Shown: in pieces, positions 1 to 10,314 of the stretch
Layout: every line of letters begins with the position of its first letter
Position numbering within the stretch: the first letter of the stretch is position 1
NCBI GenBank assembly: GCA_024685565.1
Contig: JAIKVQ010000155.1
Location: 1 to 46,055 of the forward strand
Source: Bacillota bacterium
GTDB taxonomy: Bacteria; Bacillota; Clostridia; UBA1381
Length of the DNA: 46,055 nucleotides
Reading direction: 5' to 3'
Notes under the pieces: model-generated
Told to the model about the DNA's origin: nothing
Database searches by the model: none
Seen by the model: only the letters and a program-made list of their open reading frames with translations
Program-made: the position numbers and the translations under genes

Positions 1-815
1 ATTGCACCTGCCCTTGATACTACAATATCTGCCGATGCCAAAACATCGCTCATATTATTTATATACGGTACGATTTTCGTACCCTCAGGGATTTTTATAC
101 CCTCATCTTCAATTTTCTGCATTACTGCATCATAATTTCTGTCACCCGTGCCGAAAAGTATATCAAAGTCATGTCCTTTCATCAGCTTTAACACACCGAG
201 CATTGTTTCGTTTATCTTTGCAGCGCCGAGGCTTCCGCCGAAAACAAGCACAAATGGCTTGTCGGAAAGACCGAGTTTTTGTCTTGCCATTTTTTTATCC
301 GTATGCAAAAGCTCTTCTCTTATCGGATTTCCCGTAACGGCACATTTCCCCTTACAGTTCAAATGCTCTTTAGTTTCTTCGAAACTGATTGCAACAACCG
401 ACGCAATTCTTTGCGAGCCTTTAACGGTCAATCCGGGATACACATTCTGCTCGTGAATTAGAGACGGTATTCCGAGCTTTTTCGCCGCCATCATAACAGG
501 TCCCGAAACATATCCGCCTGTACATACTACCGCATCAGGAGCAAACTCTTTCATTATTTCTACGATGTCGCGCTTTGCTTTTTGCAATTTTACAAATACC
601 GAAATATTTTTCAGCACGTTTTTCCTGTCAATTCCCCGAACATCAACATATTTAATATCATAACCCTTGGCAGGGACAAGCTTTTTTTCAAGTCCGTGCT
701 CGGTACCGATAAAAAGCGCAGAAAAATCCTTCTCCTGCGCCTTTATATATTCGCAAATTGAAATGGCAGGATTTATATGTCCTGCCGTTCCTCCGCCTGC
801 AAAAATTATTTTCAT
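1..815 (-). CDS. murG: UDP-N-acetylglucosamine--N-acetylmuramyl-(pentapeptide) transferase MurG, 3' end truncated by window edge
   Basis: Minus-strand reading from ATG at 815 gives MKIIFAGGGTAGHINPAI...; the GGGTAGHINPA motif and position after ftsW are typical of MurG. Absent from the ORF track because the stop lies outside the window. Confidence 0.93.
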   Translation of the reverse strand, partial: MKIIFAGGGTAGHINPAISICEYIKAQEKDFSALFIGTEHGLEKKLVPAKGYDIKYVDVRGIDRKNVLKNISVFVKLQKAKRDIVEIMKEFAPDAVVCTGGYVSGPVMMAAKKLGIPSLIHEQNVYPGLTVKGSQRIASVVAISFEETKEHLNCKGKCAVTGNPIREELLHTDKKMARQKLGLSDKPFVLVFGGSLGAAKINETMLGVLKLMKGHDFDILFGTGDRNYDAVMQKIEDEGIKIPEGTKIVPYINNMSDVLASADIVVSRAGA

Positions 816-831
816 ACCAAATCTCCCCTTT

Positions 832-2064
832 TTAGAGCCTTGTGCGCGCGTTCCGCGATACATTAAGCACAACGCCCATTTCCATTAAAAGCATCATCAT
901 GGCGGTTCCTCCATAACTGAAAAACGGAAGCGTTACGCCCGTATTAGGCACAGACGATGTTACAACCGCAATGTTGAGGATTGTCTGTATAGCTATCTGT
1001 GACATTATCCCTGCAGTAAGAAGCATTCCGAAAGCATCGGGTGCTTCAAGTGCAATTTTTATACCCCTTATAACCAGACCTGCGAACAGAAGTATTATAA
1101 ATACCGCGCCAACAAAACCCAATTCCTCGCTGACAATTGAAAAAATAAAGTCATTATACGGTTCCGGCAGATACGAATACTTTTGCATACTCTGCCCTAA
1201 ACCTCTTCCGAACACTCCTCCCGAGCCTATTGCATAAAGAGACTGAATTATCTGATAACCCTTTCCCTGCGGGTCATCAAACGGGTGAATAAAGCTTATA
1301 AGACGCGCAGCTCTTGACGGGATTAAAAGCGCAACCGCCGTACCGCCTGCTAAAAGTCCTGCACCGCCCATAAAAATGTACTTCATATTTGCTCCGCCGA
1401 TTATCAACAGACATATGGCAATACCGCATATAACTATTGCACCGCTCAAATGGGTTTCAAGCATAATCGGGAAAGCTACTGCGATTATCCATACTCCGTA
1501 TTTCGCAAGACCCTGCAAAGTTCTTAAGTCGTAACGTCTTTCGGATATTGCCGAGGCAAAAAACAGCGCCATTAAAAATTTGACAAGCTCTGTGGGTTGG
1601 AAATCGGTTATTCCAAGACTTATCCAACGTCTGGAGCCGTTTCGTTCTATGCCTATATGCGGTATCAGTACAAGTATAAGAAGTACAATACCTATCAAAA
1701 TTCCCGTGTTTGCATACTTTTTATATGTATGGTAATCAACAAGGGAAATTGCATACATAAATACTATACCCATCACCGTAAAAATAAACTGTCGTATGAA
1801 AAAGTAATAGCTTTTTCCGAATTTTATATTTGCTGAAGGCGTTGACGCCGAAAGTAGCATAACAAGACCTATTATTGTCAAAACTACAGTAATAAGCAAA
1901 AATGTATAGTCAAGTTCACCTAAACCCTTTGATTTCTTTTGTATAGCCGATAAAACTCCGTTTCTGGTTTTGCTGACCTTTTTTTTCAAAGCCGTCTTTT
2001 TCGCTTTCCCTTTGGAAGCGCTTTTTTTAAGCGGTTTCCCCGTGCGAATAGCTTTTACTGCCAC
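832..2064 (-). CDS. ftsW: FtsW/SpoVE/RodA-family peptidoglycan glycosyltransferase
   Basis: Polytopic SEDS protein with ...LVDYHTYKKYANTG..., ...PEPYNDFIFSIVSEELGF..., ...TGVTLPFFSYGGTAMM...; dcw context. Confidence 0.93.
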   Translation of the reverse strand: MAVKAIRTGKPLKKSASKGKAKKTALKKKVSKTRNGVLSAIQKKSKGLGELDYTFLLITVVLTIIGLVMLLSASTPSANIKFGKSYYFFIRQFIFTVMGIVFMYAISLVDYHTYKKYANTGILIGIVLLILVLIPHIGIERNGSRRWISLGITDFQPTELVKFLMALFFASAISERRYDLRTLQGLAKYGVWIIAVAFPIMLETHLSGAIVICGIAICLLIIGGANMKYIFMGGAGLLAGGTAVALLIPSRAARLISFIHPFDDPQGKGYQIIQSLYAIGSGGVFGRGLGQSMQKYSYLPEPYNDFIFSIVSEELGFVGAVFIILLFAGLVIRGIKIALEAPDAFGMLLTAGIMSQIAIQTILNIAVVTSSVPNTGVTLPFFSYGGTAMMMLLMEMGVVLNVSRNARTRL

Positions 2065-2078
2065 CTTTTATCCTCCTT

Positions 2079-3101
2079 TTATATCCCACGCACATACGGT
2101 AAAATTGCTAAAATTCCAATTATGCAAAGTATTACCGTAGTCGCTGTAAACACGCCGACTATCTTATTCTCCTTCCAGCCGCACATCTCAAAATGATGAT
2201 GTATGGGCGTCATCTTAAATACTCTCTTTTTCGTAAGTTTATAGCCGGTAACCTGAATAATAACCGAAAGTGTTTCAAAAAGATAAACAAATCCAACAAT
2301 TATCAAAATGAGCGGCATTTTAAGACCAACTGCAAGCACCGAGACGCTGCCTCCCAAAAAGAGTGAGCCTGTATCTCCCATAAACATCTTTGCAGGGTGA
2401 GCGTTGAACATTAAAAATGCAAGGCATCCGCCCAGAACTGCTATTGAATACCACATTGAGTCCATATCCGAAAGCATAATCGATACCGCCGCAAAAAATA
2501 TCAAAACGACAACAGTTATACTTGTTGCAAGACCGTCTATGCCATCGGTAAGATTTACTGCGTTAACCGTACCCGTAACCACAAACAGAATAAGAATAAC
2601 ATACAAAACCCATGGCATCGCCACCGTTTTCCCCGCAAACGGAATAATGATATGGTTATCAAGATTGCCCGTTCTTGCCATAACAACCACATATATTACC
2701 GCAAGAATTGTCTGAAGTATAAACTTCTGGCGTGCCGTGAGACCCAAATTCCGTTTTTTTACAACTTTTATATAGTCATCGGTAAAACCGATAATACCAA
2801 ATCCCAGTGATATTACAAATATCATTAAAAGGGGCAGGCTGTATCTTACTAAAAGTGACAAAACCACTGCTACCGAAACGCCGCAAATAAATGCAATTCC
2901 GCCCATTGTCGGCGTTCCTTCTTTGCTTTTGTGCCAGCTTGGACCTATCTCCAGAATTTCCTGACCGAATTTCAGCTTCTTTAGCCACGGTATCAAAATG
3001 GGAGATATAAGCGCCGTAACCGCAAAGGATACTAAAAGCGGCATAACGCTGAGCCACAAACTGCCCGTCATATTTTCCGCTGCATCAATTAAATTTCCCA
3101 T
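2079..3101 (-). CDS. mraY: Phospho-N-acetylmuramoyl-pentapeptide-transferase
   Basis: GTPTMGGIAF, NLTDGIDGLA, NAHPAKMFMGDTGSL and MTPIHHHFEMCGWKENKIV motifs. Confidence 0.96.
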   Translation of the reverse strand: MGNLIDAAENMTGSLWLSVMPLLVSFAVTALISPILIPWLKKLKFGQEILEIGPSWHKSKEGTPTMGGIAFICGVSVAVVLSLLVRYSLPLLMIFVISLGFGIIGFTDDYIKVVKKRNLGLTARQKFILQTILAVIYVVVMARTGNLDNHIIIPFAGKTVAMPWVLYVILILFVVTGTVNAVNLTDGIDGLATSITVVVLIFFAAVSIMLSDMDSMWYSIAVLGGCLAFLMFNAHPAKMFMGDTGSLFLGGSVSVLAVGLKMPLILIIVGFVYLFETLSVIIQVTGYKLTKKRVFKMTPIHHHFEMCGWKENKIVGVFTATTVILCIIGILAILPYVRGI

Positions 3102-3107
3102 TGTTTT

Positions 3108-4466
3108 CTACCTTTCCTCCAAAGCCTCTACGATTTTTTCAAAATGCATGCCACGTGACGCCTTTATCAGAACATTATCATCGCTCTTTAGGAATTTATC
3201 CAAAAAGGTTATTGCATCATCAATCGTATTAAAGCTCTCAATAACCCCTGTTTCAGTCTTTTTTGCACCCTCTGCCAGAAAATGTGCATTTTCACCTACA
3301 GTTACAAGCGCATCAATACCCTTCATGTTTTCGCCTATTTTATAAAGCTCTGCCTCGGCAAATTTGCCCATTTCCAAAACATCACCCAAAACGGCAATTC
3401 TGCGACCTGATTTGGCGTTTTCAAGCACCGAGAGTGCCGCACGTATTGAGTCGGGGGCAGAATTATAGCAATCATTGATAACCGTTAAGCCGCCAAAACG
3501 CTTTATTTCCATGCGCATATTGGTAAGCTGAAACTCGCGTATACCGTCAATAATATCGGTAACGGGAATATTCATCAAACGCCCCACACAAATTGCCGCA
3601 AGCGCATTATACACATTATGCACCCCTGCAGCTCTTACCGTGACTTTGTGATACTCACCGTCAAGGAAAAATGTGAAACTGCTGCCTTCCATGCCCAAAT
3701 CCTGCACGTCCTGTGCCACAATGTCGCAATCTTTGTTTTCTATTCCGTAAGTTATTGTCCTTATACCATGCTGTTTTTTAGATAAAAACTCATCATCTCC
3801 GTTTACAACAAGCGTTCCGTTTTCATTAAAAAAGTCACAAATCTGCATTTTAGATCGGTAAATATTCTCTTTTGATCCAAGATTTTCTATATGGGACATT
3901 CCTATATTTGTTATTACCGCAATATCGGGTCTCGCAATAGATGCAAGATAGTGAATTTCCCCAAAATGTGACATTCCCATTTCCAGAACAGCCGCCTCAT
4001 GTTTATGCTCCAGCCTGAAAACCGTAAGCGGCAATCCTATATCATTATTAAAATTTCCCTGCGTTTTCAGGGTATTATATTTCATTGTAAGAACAGAAGA
4101 AATCATATCCTTTGTGGTCGTTTTCCCTACACTTCCCGTAATAGCAACAGTAGGAAGATTATACTTTTGCTTATAAAACCGAGCAATATCTCCCAACGCA
4201 ATCCGAGTGTCTTTCACACGGATTATACTTTTATCACTTCTTATAGGTATATCCCTGTGTGTAATCACCACATCCGCACCGTTTTCAAATGCGTTTCCGA
4301 TATAGTCGTGAGCATCGTTATTCTCTCCCACAATCGGCACAAACATCATATTGACTCCCGCTTTTCTTGAATCGGTTGTTATTTCCGATATGATAAAGTC
4401 GGGTTCTCCGCATATAAGCTGTCCGCCTGTTGCTTCAATTATGTCTGCTACATTCAATTTCTGCAT
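3108..4466 (-). CDS. murF: UDP-N-acetylmuramoyl-tripeptide--D-alanyl-D-alanine ligase
   Basis: Mur ligase P-loop GSVGKTTTKDM, ...INDCYNSAPDSIRAAL...; position between murE and mraY. Confidence 0.95.
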   Translation of the reverse strand: MQKLNVADIIEATGGQLICGEPDFIISEITTDSRKAGVNMMFVPIVGENNDAHDYIGNAFENGADVVITHRDIPIRSDKSIIRVKDTRIALGDIARFYKQKYNLPTVAITGSVGKTTTKDMISSVLTMKYNTLKTQGNFNNDIGLPLTVFRLEHKHEAAVLEMGMSHFGEIHYLASIARPDIAVITNIGMSHIENLGSKENIYRSKMQICDFFNENGTLVVNGDDEFLSKKQHGIRTITYGIENKDCDIVAQDVQDLGMEGSSFTFFLDGEYHKVTVRAAGVHNVYNALAAICVGRLMNIPVTDIIDGIREFQLTNMRMEIKRFGGLTVINDCYNSAPDSIRAALSVLENAKSGRRIAVLGDVLEMGKFAEAELYKIGENMKGIDALVTVGENAHFLAEGAKKTETGVIESFNTIDDAITFLDKFLKSDDNVLIKASRGMHFEKIVEALEER

Positions 4467-4467
4467 T

Positions 4468-5889
4468 CTATTTCTCCAAAAATTCTTTTACTATTTCACG
4501 CTCGTCAAAATGTATCTTTTCCGTACCCAATATCTGATACGTTTCCTGTCCCTTGCCTAAAAGAAGTACCACATCGTCCTTTTTTGCAATAGAAAGTGCA
4601 TATCCTATCGCCTCACGGCGGTCTGTTATGACCTTATAATTTTCAACTTTTGCGCCCTTTATTATATCGTCTATGATTTTTTCAGGGACTTCAGTTCTGG
4701 GATTATCCGAAGTTATAACAGCAATATCAGAAAGTCTTGTTCCTATATCTCCCATTATAGGCCGCTTTGTTGCGTCTCTGTCCCCACCGCAGCCAAAAAC
4801 GGCAATCAGCCGTCCTTTTTTGAATGAATTTACAGTACTTAGTACATTTTCAAGGCCGTCAGGCGTATGCGCATAGTCAATAATGACTGTGTAATCACTA
4901 TCTGTAGTCACTCTTTCCAATCTGCCTTTTACACCTTTGGCATTTTTCAGTCCCAACTTTGCCGTTTTTAGATCTATTCCGCAGGAAAGTGCTGTACCCA
5001 AGGCACACAGCGCATTATAAACACTGAACATTCCCGAAATTTCAAGCTCTATTTTTTGATTTTCGCCTTTATAATTTACCGAAAAAGCGACTCCATTTTC
5101 ATCAATGGATATATTCTCCGCCAAAAGTTCTGCGTCCTTTGTGCCGACGGAAAGCTTTTCGCTTTTTCCGAGTAGTTTCAATCTTTTTCCGTACTCATCA
5201 TCAGTATTTATTACGCCAACCTTACACATATCAAAAAGCTTTGCTTTGGCAAGGAAGTAGTTTTCCATGGTTTTATGATAATCGAGGTGGTCGCGCGTCA
5301 GGTTTGTGAAAACGCCCACATTATATTTAAGTCCATAAACTCTGTGCAGGTCAAGGGCATGCGAGCTTACCTCCATAACCGCGTATTCTGCGCCCATTTT
5401 TAGCATTTTTGCAAATATTTTATGCAGTTCCAAAGAGTTTGGCGTAGTAGGGGTTGAGGATTTTATCCCTACAGGCTCATCACCCACCAGAATTTCGTTT
5501 GTACCTATTATTCCGACTCTTTTACCTGCGGTTTCAAGTATGCTCTTTATGAGATAGCTTACCGTAGTTTTCCCGTTAGTTCCCGTAATTCCTATCAATT
5601 TCAGCTTCTTTTCAGGCTCTCCGTAAAACTTTGATGCAAGCTTTGCCATTTCAATCTTTGTATTCTCGCATATTATTACGGGGCAGGAGCAAGTAATTTT
5701 CTTTTCTGCAACCACTGCCACAGCACCACTTTCCGATGCTTGATTGGCAAAATTATGACCGTCCGTATTCTGACCTGTTATACAGATAAAAACACTGCCT
5801 CTTTTTACTTCCTTTGAATTTATTGTAATATCGGTGATTTCGACATCTTCCCATTTCCATTTTTCGCCGAACAATTCACTTGCGAGCAT
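4468..5889 (-). CDS. murE: UDP-N-acetylmuramoyl-L-alanyl-D-glutamate--2,6-diaminopimelate (or Lys) ligase
   Basis: GITGTNGKTTVSYLI, DYAHTPDGLENVL, SDNPRTEVPEKI motifs (DNPR resembles the mDAP-type signature). Confidence 0.95.
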   Translation of the reverse strand: MLASELFGEKWKWEDVEITDITINSKEVKRGSVFICITGQNTDGHNFANQASESGAVAVVAEKKITCSCPVIICENTKIEMAKLASKFYGEPEKKLKLIGITGTNGKTTVSYLIKSILETAGKRVGIIGTNEILVGDEPVGIKSSTPTTPNSLELHKIFAKMLKMGAEYAVMEVSSHALDLHRVYGLKYNVGVFTNLTRDHLDYHKTMENYFLAKAKLFDMCKVGVINTDDEYGKRLKLLGKSEKLSVGTKDAELLAENISIDENGVAFSVNYKGENQKIELEISGMFSVYNALCALGTALSCGIDLKTAKLGLKNAKGVKGRLERVTTDSDYTVIIDYAHTPDGLENVLSTVNSFKKGRLIAVFGCGGDRDATKRPIMGDIGTRLSDIAVITSDNPRTEVPEKIIDDIIKGAKVENYKVITDRREAIGYALSIAKKDDVVLLLGKGQETYQILGTEKIHFDEREIVKEFLEK

Positions 5890-5923
5890 ATTAAAATCCC
5901 CTTTTTAATAATAAATTAAGCCG

Positions 5924-8182
5924 TCAGTCTGATGAGCTGTGTCTGAATTCTACGCTGACAACCGTTGCGGGCTCTACAAGTGTTCCTTCCGGTATGCTCT
6001 GCCTGAACGCATATGCACCCTCAGCCGCCGCAAGTCCTGCGCCGCCCACTTCAAAGTTAAGACCTGCATCAGCTAAGCGTTTCTTCGCCTGCTCCGCAGT
6101 CAACCCCTCAAGATTAGGGACTGTGACCTTCTTGTTTTCGTCACGTTCCTGCGTATACACAATGATCGTAGAATTTTCAGCCACGCTGACGCCCGGCTTT
6201 GGCAGTTGGTCCATAACGGTTTCGCCGTTTCCCGAAACCTTTATATTAAGTCCCTTTGCAGCAATCATTTCCTTTGCAGAATTTACCGACTGTTCGCGTA
6301 CATCAGGCACTGTAACTGAAACACTTTGTGCCTCCGCCTCGGTATACTGCCTGTCTATGCCCATATATTCAAGCGTTTCCTCAATTATAGAGCCTACTAA
6401 AGGTGCGGCTATCGTTCCGCCGTATTTATTTGCAACCTGAGGTTCATCAAGCATTACAAGGCATATTATCTGCGGGTCGTCTGCAGGCGCAAAACCTACA
6501 AAAGATGCGATACGTTTGCCGTTATTTCTTCCTTTTTCCGACGTCCCTGTCTTTCCGCCTATTCTGTAACCCTTAATATAAGCATTCTTTCCCGTACCGT
6601 TAGGGTCTGCAACGACTCGCTCTAAAATATTTCTCATAGTAGCCGACGTCTGCTCGGAAATAACCTTATTTTCAACCTGCGGATAAAAGCTCTTGACAAT
6701 TCCGCCTGCATTTCGTATTTCCTTCACTATCTGCGGTCTCATAAGATTTCCACCGTTTATGACAGCCGAAATTGCCGTAATAAGCTGAATAGGCGTTATG
6801 CTGAAACCTTGACCGAATGAACTTGTTGCTATGTCGGTTTCTGACATTCTGTTTTTATAGTATACGCTTCCCGACTCTCCGATAAGCTCAATACCCGTCT
6901 TTTTCGTAAGTCCGAACGCCTTAAAGTATTCCTGAAATTTTTCGCTTCCTATTCTAAGTCCCAGCTCCATAAATACAACGTTACAGGAGTTTATAACACC
7001 TCTTGCAAAGTCCTCGGCGCCGTGTCCCGCAACCTTATGGCACTTGATTTTGCGGTCCGCCACCTGCTTTGAGCCGCTGCAGTAGAATTGTGAATTTAAA
7101 TCCGCCGCACCCTCTTCAAGAGCTATGGCAGCTGTCAGAATTTTAAAGGTAGAACCAGGCTCATATGTGTCGGAAATTGCCTTGTTACGCCACATTTTGT
7201 TACGGATTTGGGCTATTGCCTCATTTCTTTCCTCCGTGTTTTCGGATTTTGTCTTTGCTATGACATCGTCCATACCTATTGCAAATTTTTCATATTGTGC
7301 AAGCGCGGTAGGGTCATTTAAATCAAAGTCGGGTTTAGTTGCCATGGCGAGTATTTCACCCGTTTTCGGATTCATTATAATTCCGCAGGCGCCCTCTTTT
7401 AGCACATTTTCAACGCAAGCCTGCTCCAGATACTTTTCTAAAATGGACTGTATAGTTTCGTCGATAGTTAAAACTATATCGTCGCCCTTTTGCGCGTCAA
7501 TATCCGCCTCATACTGCTTTTCCGCAGTTGTTCCGCCTGCATTCCTTGCAGAGAGGACAGTGCCCGCTCTGCCCGAGAGATAGTTATTGAAGGTCATTTC
7601 TATACCCTGCATACCGTCATTATCATATCCCGTGAAACCTATGATGTGCGATGCAAGATTGTATTGATAATAGCGTTTTGAATCCTCTTCAAAGTAAACA
7701 CCCGAAAAAAGCTTAGCCGTTTGTTTATCGACTGAGCTGTCCTTTAGTTTCTTTATTGCGTCCGCTTCCTCAACGGTAACACGCTTTTTTATGTACTGAA
7801 ATTTATTTTCCTTTGTTATCTTATCAAAAACGTCGTCCTCATTCAAATTCAGAATTTCCGCAAGTGTTGATGCTATAAGCCTCAAATCGCTTTTTCGTAC
7901 ATTCCCTTCTTCATCCCTGCAGTCCTTCTCTATCTGCTGAGGATTGCACACAACGGTATTAACAGTTGCACTTTCTGCCAAAACATTTTGATTTCTGTCA
8001 TAAATGGTGCCGCGCCTTGCATTTATGGCGGTCTGATTTGTCTGCTGGCGTTCTGCCGCCTCCTTCATCTGGTTGCCGCGTACAACCTGCCAATAGAAAA
8101 GGCGCGATATGATTATTACCAAAAGCGCCATAAAAAACACAAATAATCTTATTGACCGTTTACGCATCTTGCCTAAAGTCAT
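5924..8182 (-). CDS. Class B penicillin-binding protein with two C-terminal PASTA domains (SpoVD/FtsI-like)
   Basis: N-terminal TM segment, transpeptidase SxxK (EPGSTFKI), SCN (INSCNVVF), KTGTSEK; two C-terminal PASTA-like repeats (VTVPDVREQSVNSAKEMI..., VTVPNLEGLTAEQAKKRL...). Confidence 0.92.
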   Translation of the reverse strand: MTLGKMRKRSIRLFVFFMALLVIIISRLFYWQVVRGNQMKEAAERQQTNQTAINARRGTIYDRNQNVLAESATVNTVVCNPQQIEKDCRDEEGNVRKSDLRLIASTLAEILNLNEDDVFDKITKENKFQYIKKRVTVEEADAIKKLKDSSVDKQTAKLFSGVYFEEDSKRYYQYNLASHIIGFTGYDNDGMQGIEMTFNNYLSGRAGTVLSARNAGGTTAEKQYEADIDAQKGDDIVLTIDETIQSILEKYLEQACVENVLKEGACGIIMNPKTGEILAMATKPDFDLNDPTALAQYEKFAIGMDDVIAKTKSENTEERNEAIAQIRNKMWRNKAISDTYEPGSTFKILTAAIALEEGAADLNSQFYCSGSKQVADRKIKCHKVAGHGAEDFARGVINSCNVVFMELGLRIGSEKFQEYFKAFGLTKKTGIELIGESGSVYYKNRMSETDIATSSFGQGFSITPIQLITAISAVINGGNLMRPQIVKEIRNAGGIVKSFYPQVENKVISEQTSATMRNILERVVADPNGTGKNAYIKGYRIGGKTGTSEKGRNNGKRIASFVGFAPADDPQIICLVMLDEPQVANKYGGTIAAPLVGSIIEETLEYMGIDRQYTEAEAQSVSVTVPDVREQSVNSAKEMIAAKGLNIKVSGNGETVMDQLPKPGVSVAENSTIIVYTQERDENKKVTVPNLEGLTAEQAKKRLADAGLNFEVGGAGLAAAEGAYAFRQSIPEGTLVEPATVVSVEFRHSSSD

Positions 8183-8221
8183 TTTGTATCATTCCTATCC
8201 GTATACATTTAACTATATTTA

Positions 8222-8686
8222 TTATCTTTTGCAGGCAAATATGTCAAAAAAGCTTTTTATTCCCTCCGCGTCCTTCGCCGTCACCTCTGTAACGTCGTCC
8301 TGTTTTACGTTTACATAAACTGTCTGATACTTTTCAGGTCTTACCATATTAAGACGGGTTTTTGCTTCACGCTCAATTGCCTCGCGGTCTATGCTTTTAT
8401 CAAGCTCAAATGCCTTTTGGCTTGAATATTCTTTGAGACTGTTAAGCTCCTTTTGAAGTTTTGCGACATTACGCTTGCTTTCATATGCCGTAACATTTCT
8501 CGAAATCATAAAACCCGCACAGAGCGCAAATATACTTATGCAGCACACTATAGTACGGTGAAGTCTTGCTTTTGCAGCTCTTGCCTTTGCTTTATTCTCT
8601 CTTTTGGTTTCCTTTACTTTCTTTTCTATTCTTGCGGCATTCGCCTCAAAATCCAAATCATAAGCAAGGTTATTGTTATATGGCAT
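8222..8686 (-). CDS. ftsL: FtsL-like septum formation initiator protein
   Basis: Small protein with single TM segment then coiled-coil, located between rsmH and the PBP in the dcw cluster. Confidence 0.75.
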   Translation of the reverse strand: MPYNNNLAYDLDFEANAARIEKKVKETKRENKAKARAAKARLHRTIVCCISIFALCAGFMISRNVTAYESKRNVAKLQKELNSLKEYSSQKAFELDKSIDREAIEREAKTRLNMVRPEKYQTVYVNVKQDDVTEVTAKDAEGIKSFFDIFACKR

Positions 8687-8704
8687 CGGCTTTTTCTCCC
8701 TCTT

Positions 8705-9637
8705 TTATAATTTCTCACATACTCTTAGTTTTGCGCTTTTCGACCTTGAATTAACTTTAAGTTCCTCCCCATCCGGAAGGATTGGTTTCTTTGTTATTAT
8801 TTTTATCTGCGGTTTTTTTCCACAAACACATACAGGAAAATCCGCAGGACACGTGCAGCCTTTTGCAAGATTTAAAAATGTCTGCTTTACTATTCTGTCC
8901 TCAAGCGAATGGAAAGTTATTATGGCAAGTCTTCCTCTGCTTGAAAGTCTGTCTATCGCATCTGTAATAGCATTTTTAAGAATTTCAAGTTCTCCGTTAA
9001 CTTCAATTCTTACTGCCTGAAAAACCCTCTTTTCAGGATGTGCAATTCCCTCTCTTGCGCCCATCGGAATTGCTTCTTTTACTATTTTTGCAAGCTCTCC
9101 TGTGGTTTTTATAGGTGATACTTTTCTCTTACCAGCTATAAACTTTGCTATACGCTTTGACCATTTTTCCTCGCCATAGGAAAAAAATATTTCCGACAGC
9201 CTGTCCTCGCTGTACCCATTCACTACATCATACGCAGTCTTTCCGTCGTCTCTGTCCATTCGCATATCCAGCGGCGCGTCTGCAATATAGGAAAACCCGC
9301 GCTCACTGTTGTCAAGCTGATATGATGAGACTCCCAAATCCAAGATCATACCGTCAATCTTGCTTATACCAAGTCCGTCAAGTATAGACGCTATATTGCT
9401 GAAATTGTCGTGAACAAATGTTACATTTGAGCCAAAACCCTCAAGGCGTTTTTTTGCCGCAGAAATGGCATCAGTATCGCGGTCTATTCCGATAAGGCGC
9501 ACATTTTCTGCTCTTTTTAAAATTTCTTCGGAATGTCCGCCGCCGCCGAGCGTACCGTCAACATAAATGCCGCCGTTTTTAACGCAAAGCGCGTCAACCG
9601 TGCTATTCAGCATAACAGAATAATGCTTGAATTCCAT
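8705..9637 (-). CDS. rsmH: 16S rRNA (cytosine(1402)-N(4))-methyltransferase
   Basis: [59 protein letters not shown] motifs. Confidence 0.96.
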   Translation of the reverse strand: MEFKHYSVMLNSTVDALCVKNGGIYVDGTLGGGGHSEEILKRAENVRLIGIDRDTDAISAAKKRLEGFGSNVTFVHDNFSNIASILDGLGISKIDGMILDLGVSSYQLDNSERGFSYIADAPLDMRMDRDDGKTAYDVVNGYSEDRLSEIFFSYGEEKWSKRIAKFIAGKRKVSPIKTTGELAKIVKEAIPMGAREGIAHPEKRVFQAVRIEVNGELEILKNAITDAIDRLSSRGRLAIITFHSLEDRIVKQTFLNLAKGCTCPADFPVCVCGKKPQIKIITKKPILPDGEELKVNSRSKSAKLRVCEKL

Positions 9638-9640
9638 TAT

Positions 9641-10084
9641 TTAAATCCTTATTTCGTACTCGGAAATACCCTCGAGCATCATATCTGTATCAAAAGCACT
9701 GTCCGCTTTTCTCCACTTTTCGCTATCCCAGATTTCAAACTTGGAATTTACACCGACAAGCACAATATCCTTAGTCATACCTGCGTGATTTATCAAATCT
9801 TCATTGAGCGGAATACGTCCCTGCTTATCAATTTCACAGGACATCGCCTTTCCGAAAAGTCTCCGCTGAAGTGCCGCTGCGCTGCGGTTTGTAACCGTCG
9901 GAAGAGCGCTTACCTTTTCGGCTATAGTCTGCCATTCCTCTTCAGGATAAAGATTTAAACATTCATCAATCGGCGAGGGCGCTATATATACCGTACCTGA
10001 CAGTTTTTCTCTTATCTTTGCGGGCAAAATAAACCTTCCGCGTTCGTCAAGCTGCCGCGGATATTCGCCTAAAAAACTTATCAT
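9641..10084 (-). CDS. mraZ: Transcriptional regulator MraZ (start corrected from the 10165 ORF start)
   Basis: MISFLGEYPRQLDERGRFILPAKIREKL; ATG at 10084 is preceded by AAGGAGGGCGTAGA, while the longer ORF start lies inside the promoter/operator. Confidence 0.93.
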   Translation of the reverse strand: MISFLGEYPRQLDERGRFILPAKIREKLSGTVYIAPSPIDECLNLYPEEEWQTIAEKVSALPTVTNRSAAALQRRLFGKAMSCEIDKQGRIPLNEDLINHAGMTKDIVLVGVNSKFEIWDSEKWRKADSAFDTDMMLEGISEYEIRI

Positions 10085-10130
10085 TCTACGCCCTCCTTCC
10101 TGAAAAGGTATAATATTTCGGCAAATTCTA

Positions 10131-10165
10131 CCAATTCTCTCCCATCTGCTCCAATACACTCCCAT
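10131..10165 (-). promoter_or_regulatory. Putative MraZ operator: four TGGRN-type repeats at exact 10 bp spacing
   Basis: Plus-strand blocks CCAATTCTCT / CCCATCTGCT / CCAATACACT / CCCATTATAC starting at 10131, 10141, 10151, 10161 (minus strand TGGG/TTGG repeats), between the mraZ promoter and its RBS. Confidence 0.75.
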
Positions 10166-10192
10166 TATACATCATACTTTACCAATGTGCAA
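10164..10192 (-). promoter_or_regulatory. Sigma-A-type promoter for the mraZ/dcw operon
   Basis: Minus strand TTGCAC (10192-10187) - 17 bp - TATAAT (10169-10164). Confidence 0.75.
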
Positions 10193-10253
10193 TAGTTTTT
10201 AAGAAAAAAATTAAAATTTTTTTTATTTTTTGTTACAAATATTATACATTTTA

Positions 10254-10282
10254 TTGTAAAACTCTTTAAAAAGCGGTATAAT
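10254..10282 (+). promoter_or_regulatory. Sigma-A-type promoter for lgt
   Basis: TTGTAA - 17 bp - TATAAT, 32 bp upstream of the lgt ATG. Confidence 0.65.
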
Positions 10283-10314
10283 CTTACTGATTTTAGAATT
10301 AAGGGGTTGTTTCT

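Noticed and set aside
1-461. Three overlapping plus-strand ORFs at the left edge
   Set aside because: All antisense to the murG reading frame, which shows clear conserved motifs.
10085-10165. N-terminal extension of mraZ from 10165
   Set aside because: Lies within the promoter/operator and is upstream of a good RBS; conserved MraZ sequence starts at MISFLGEY (10084).
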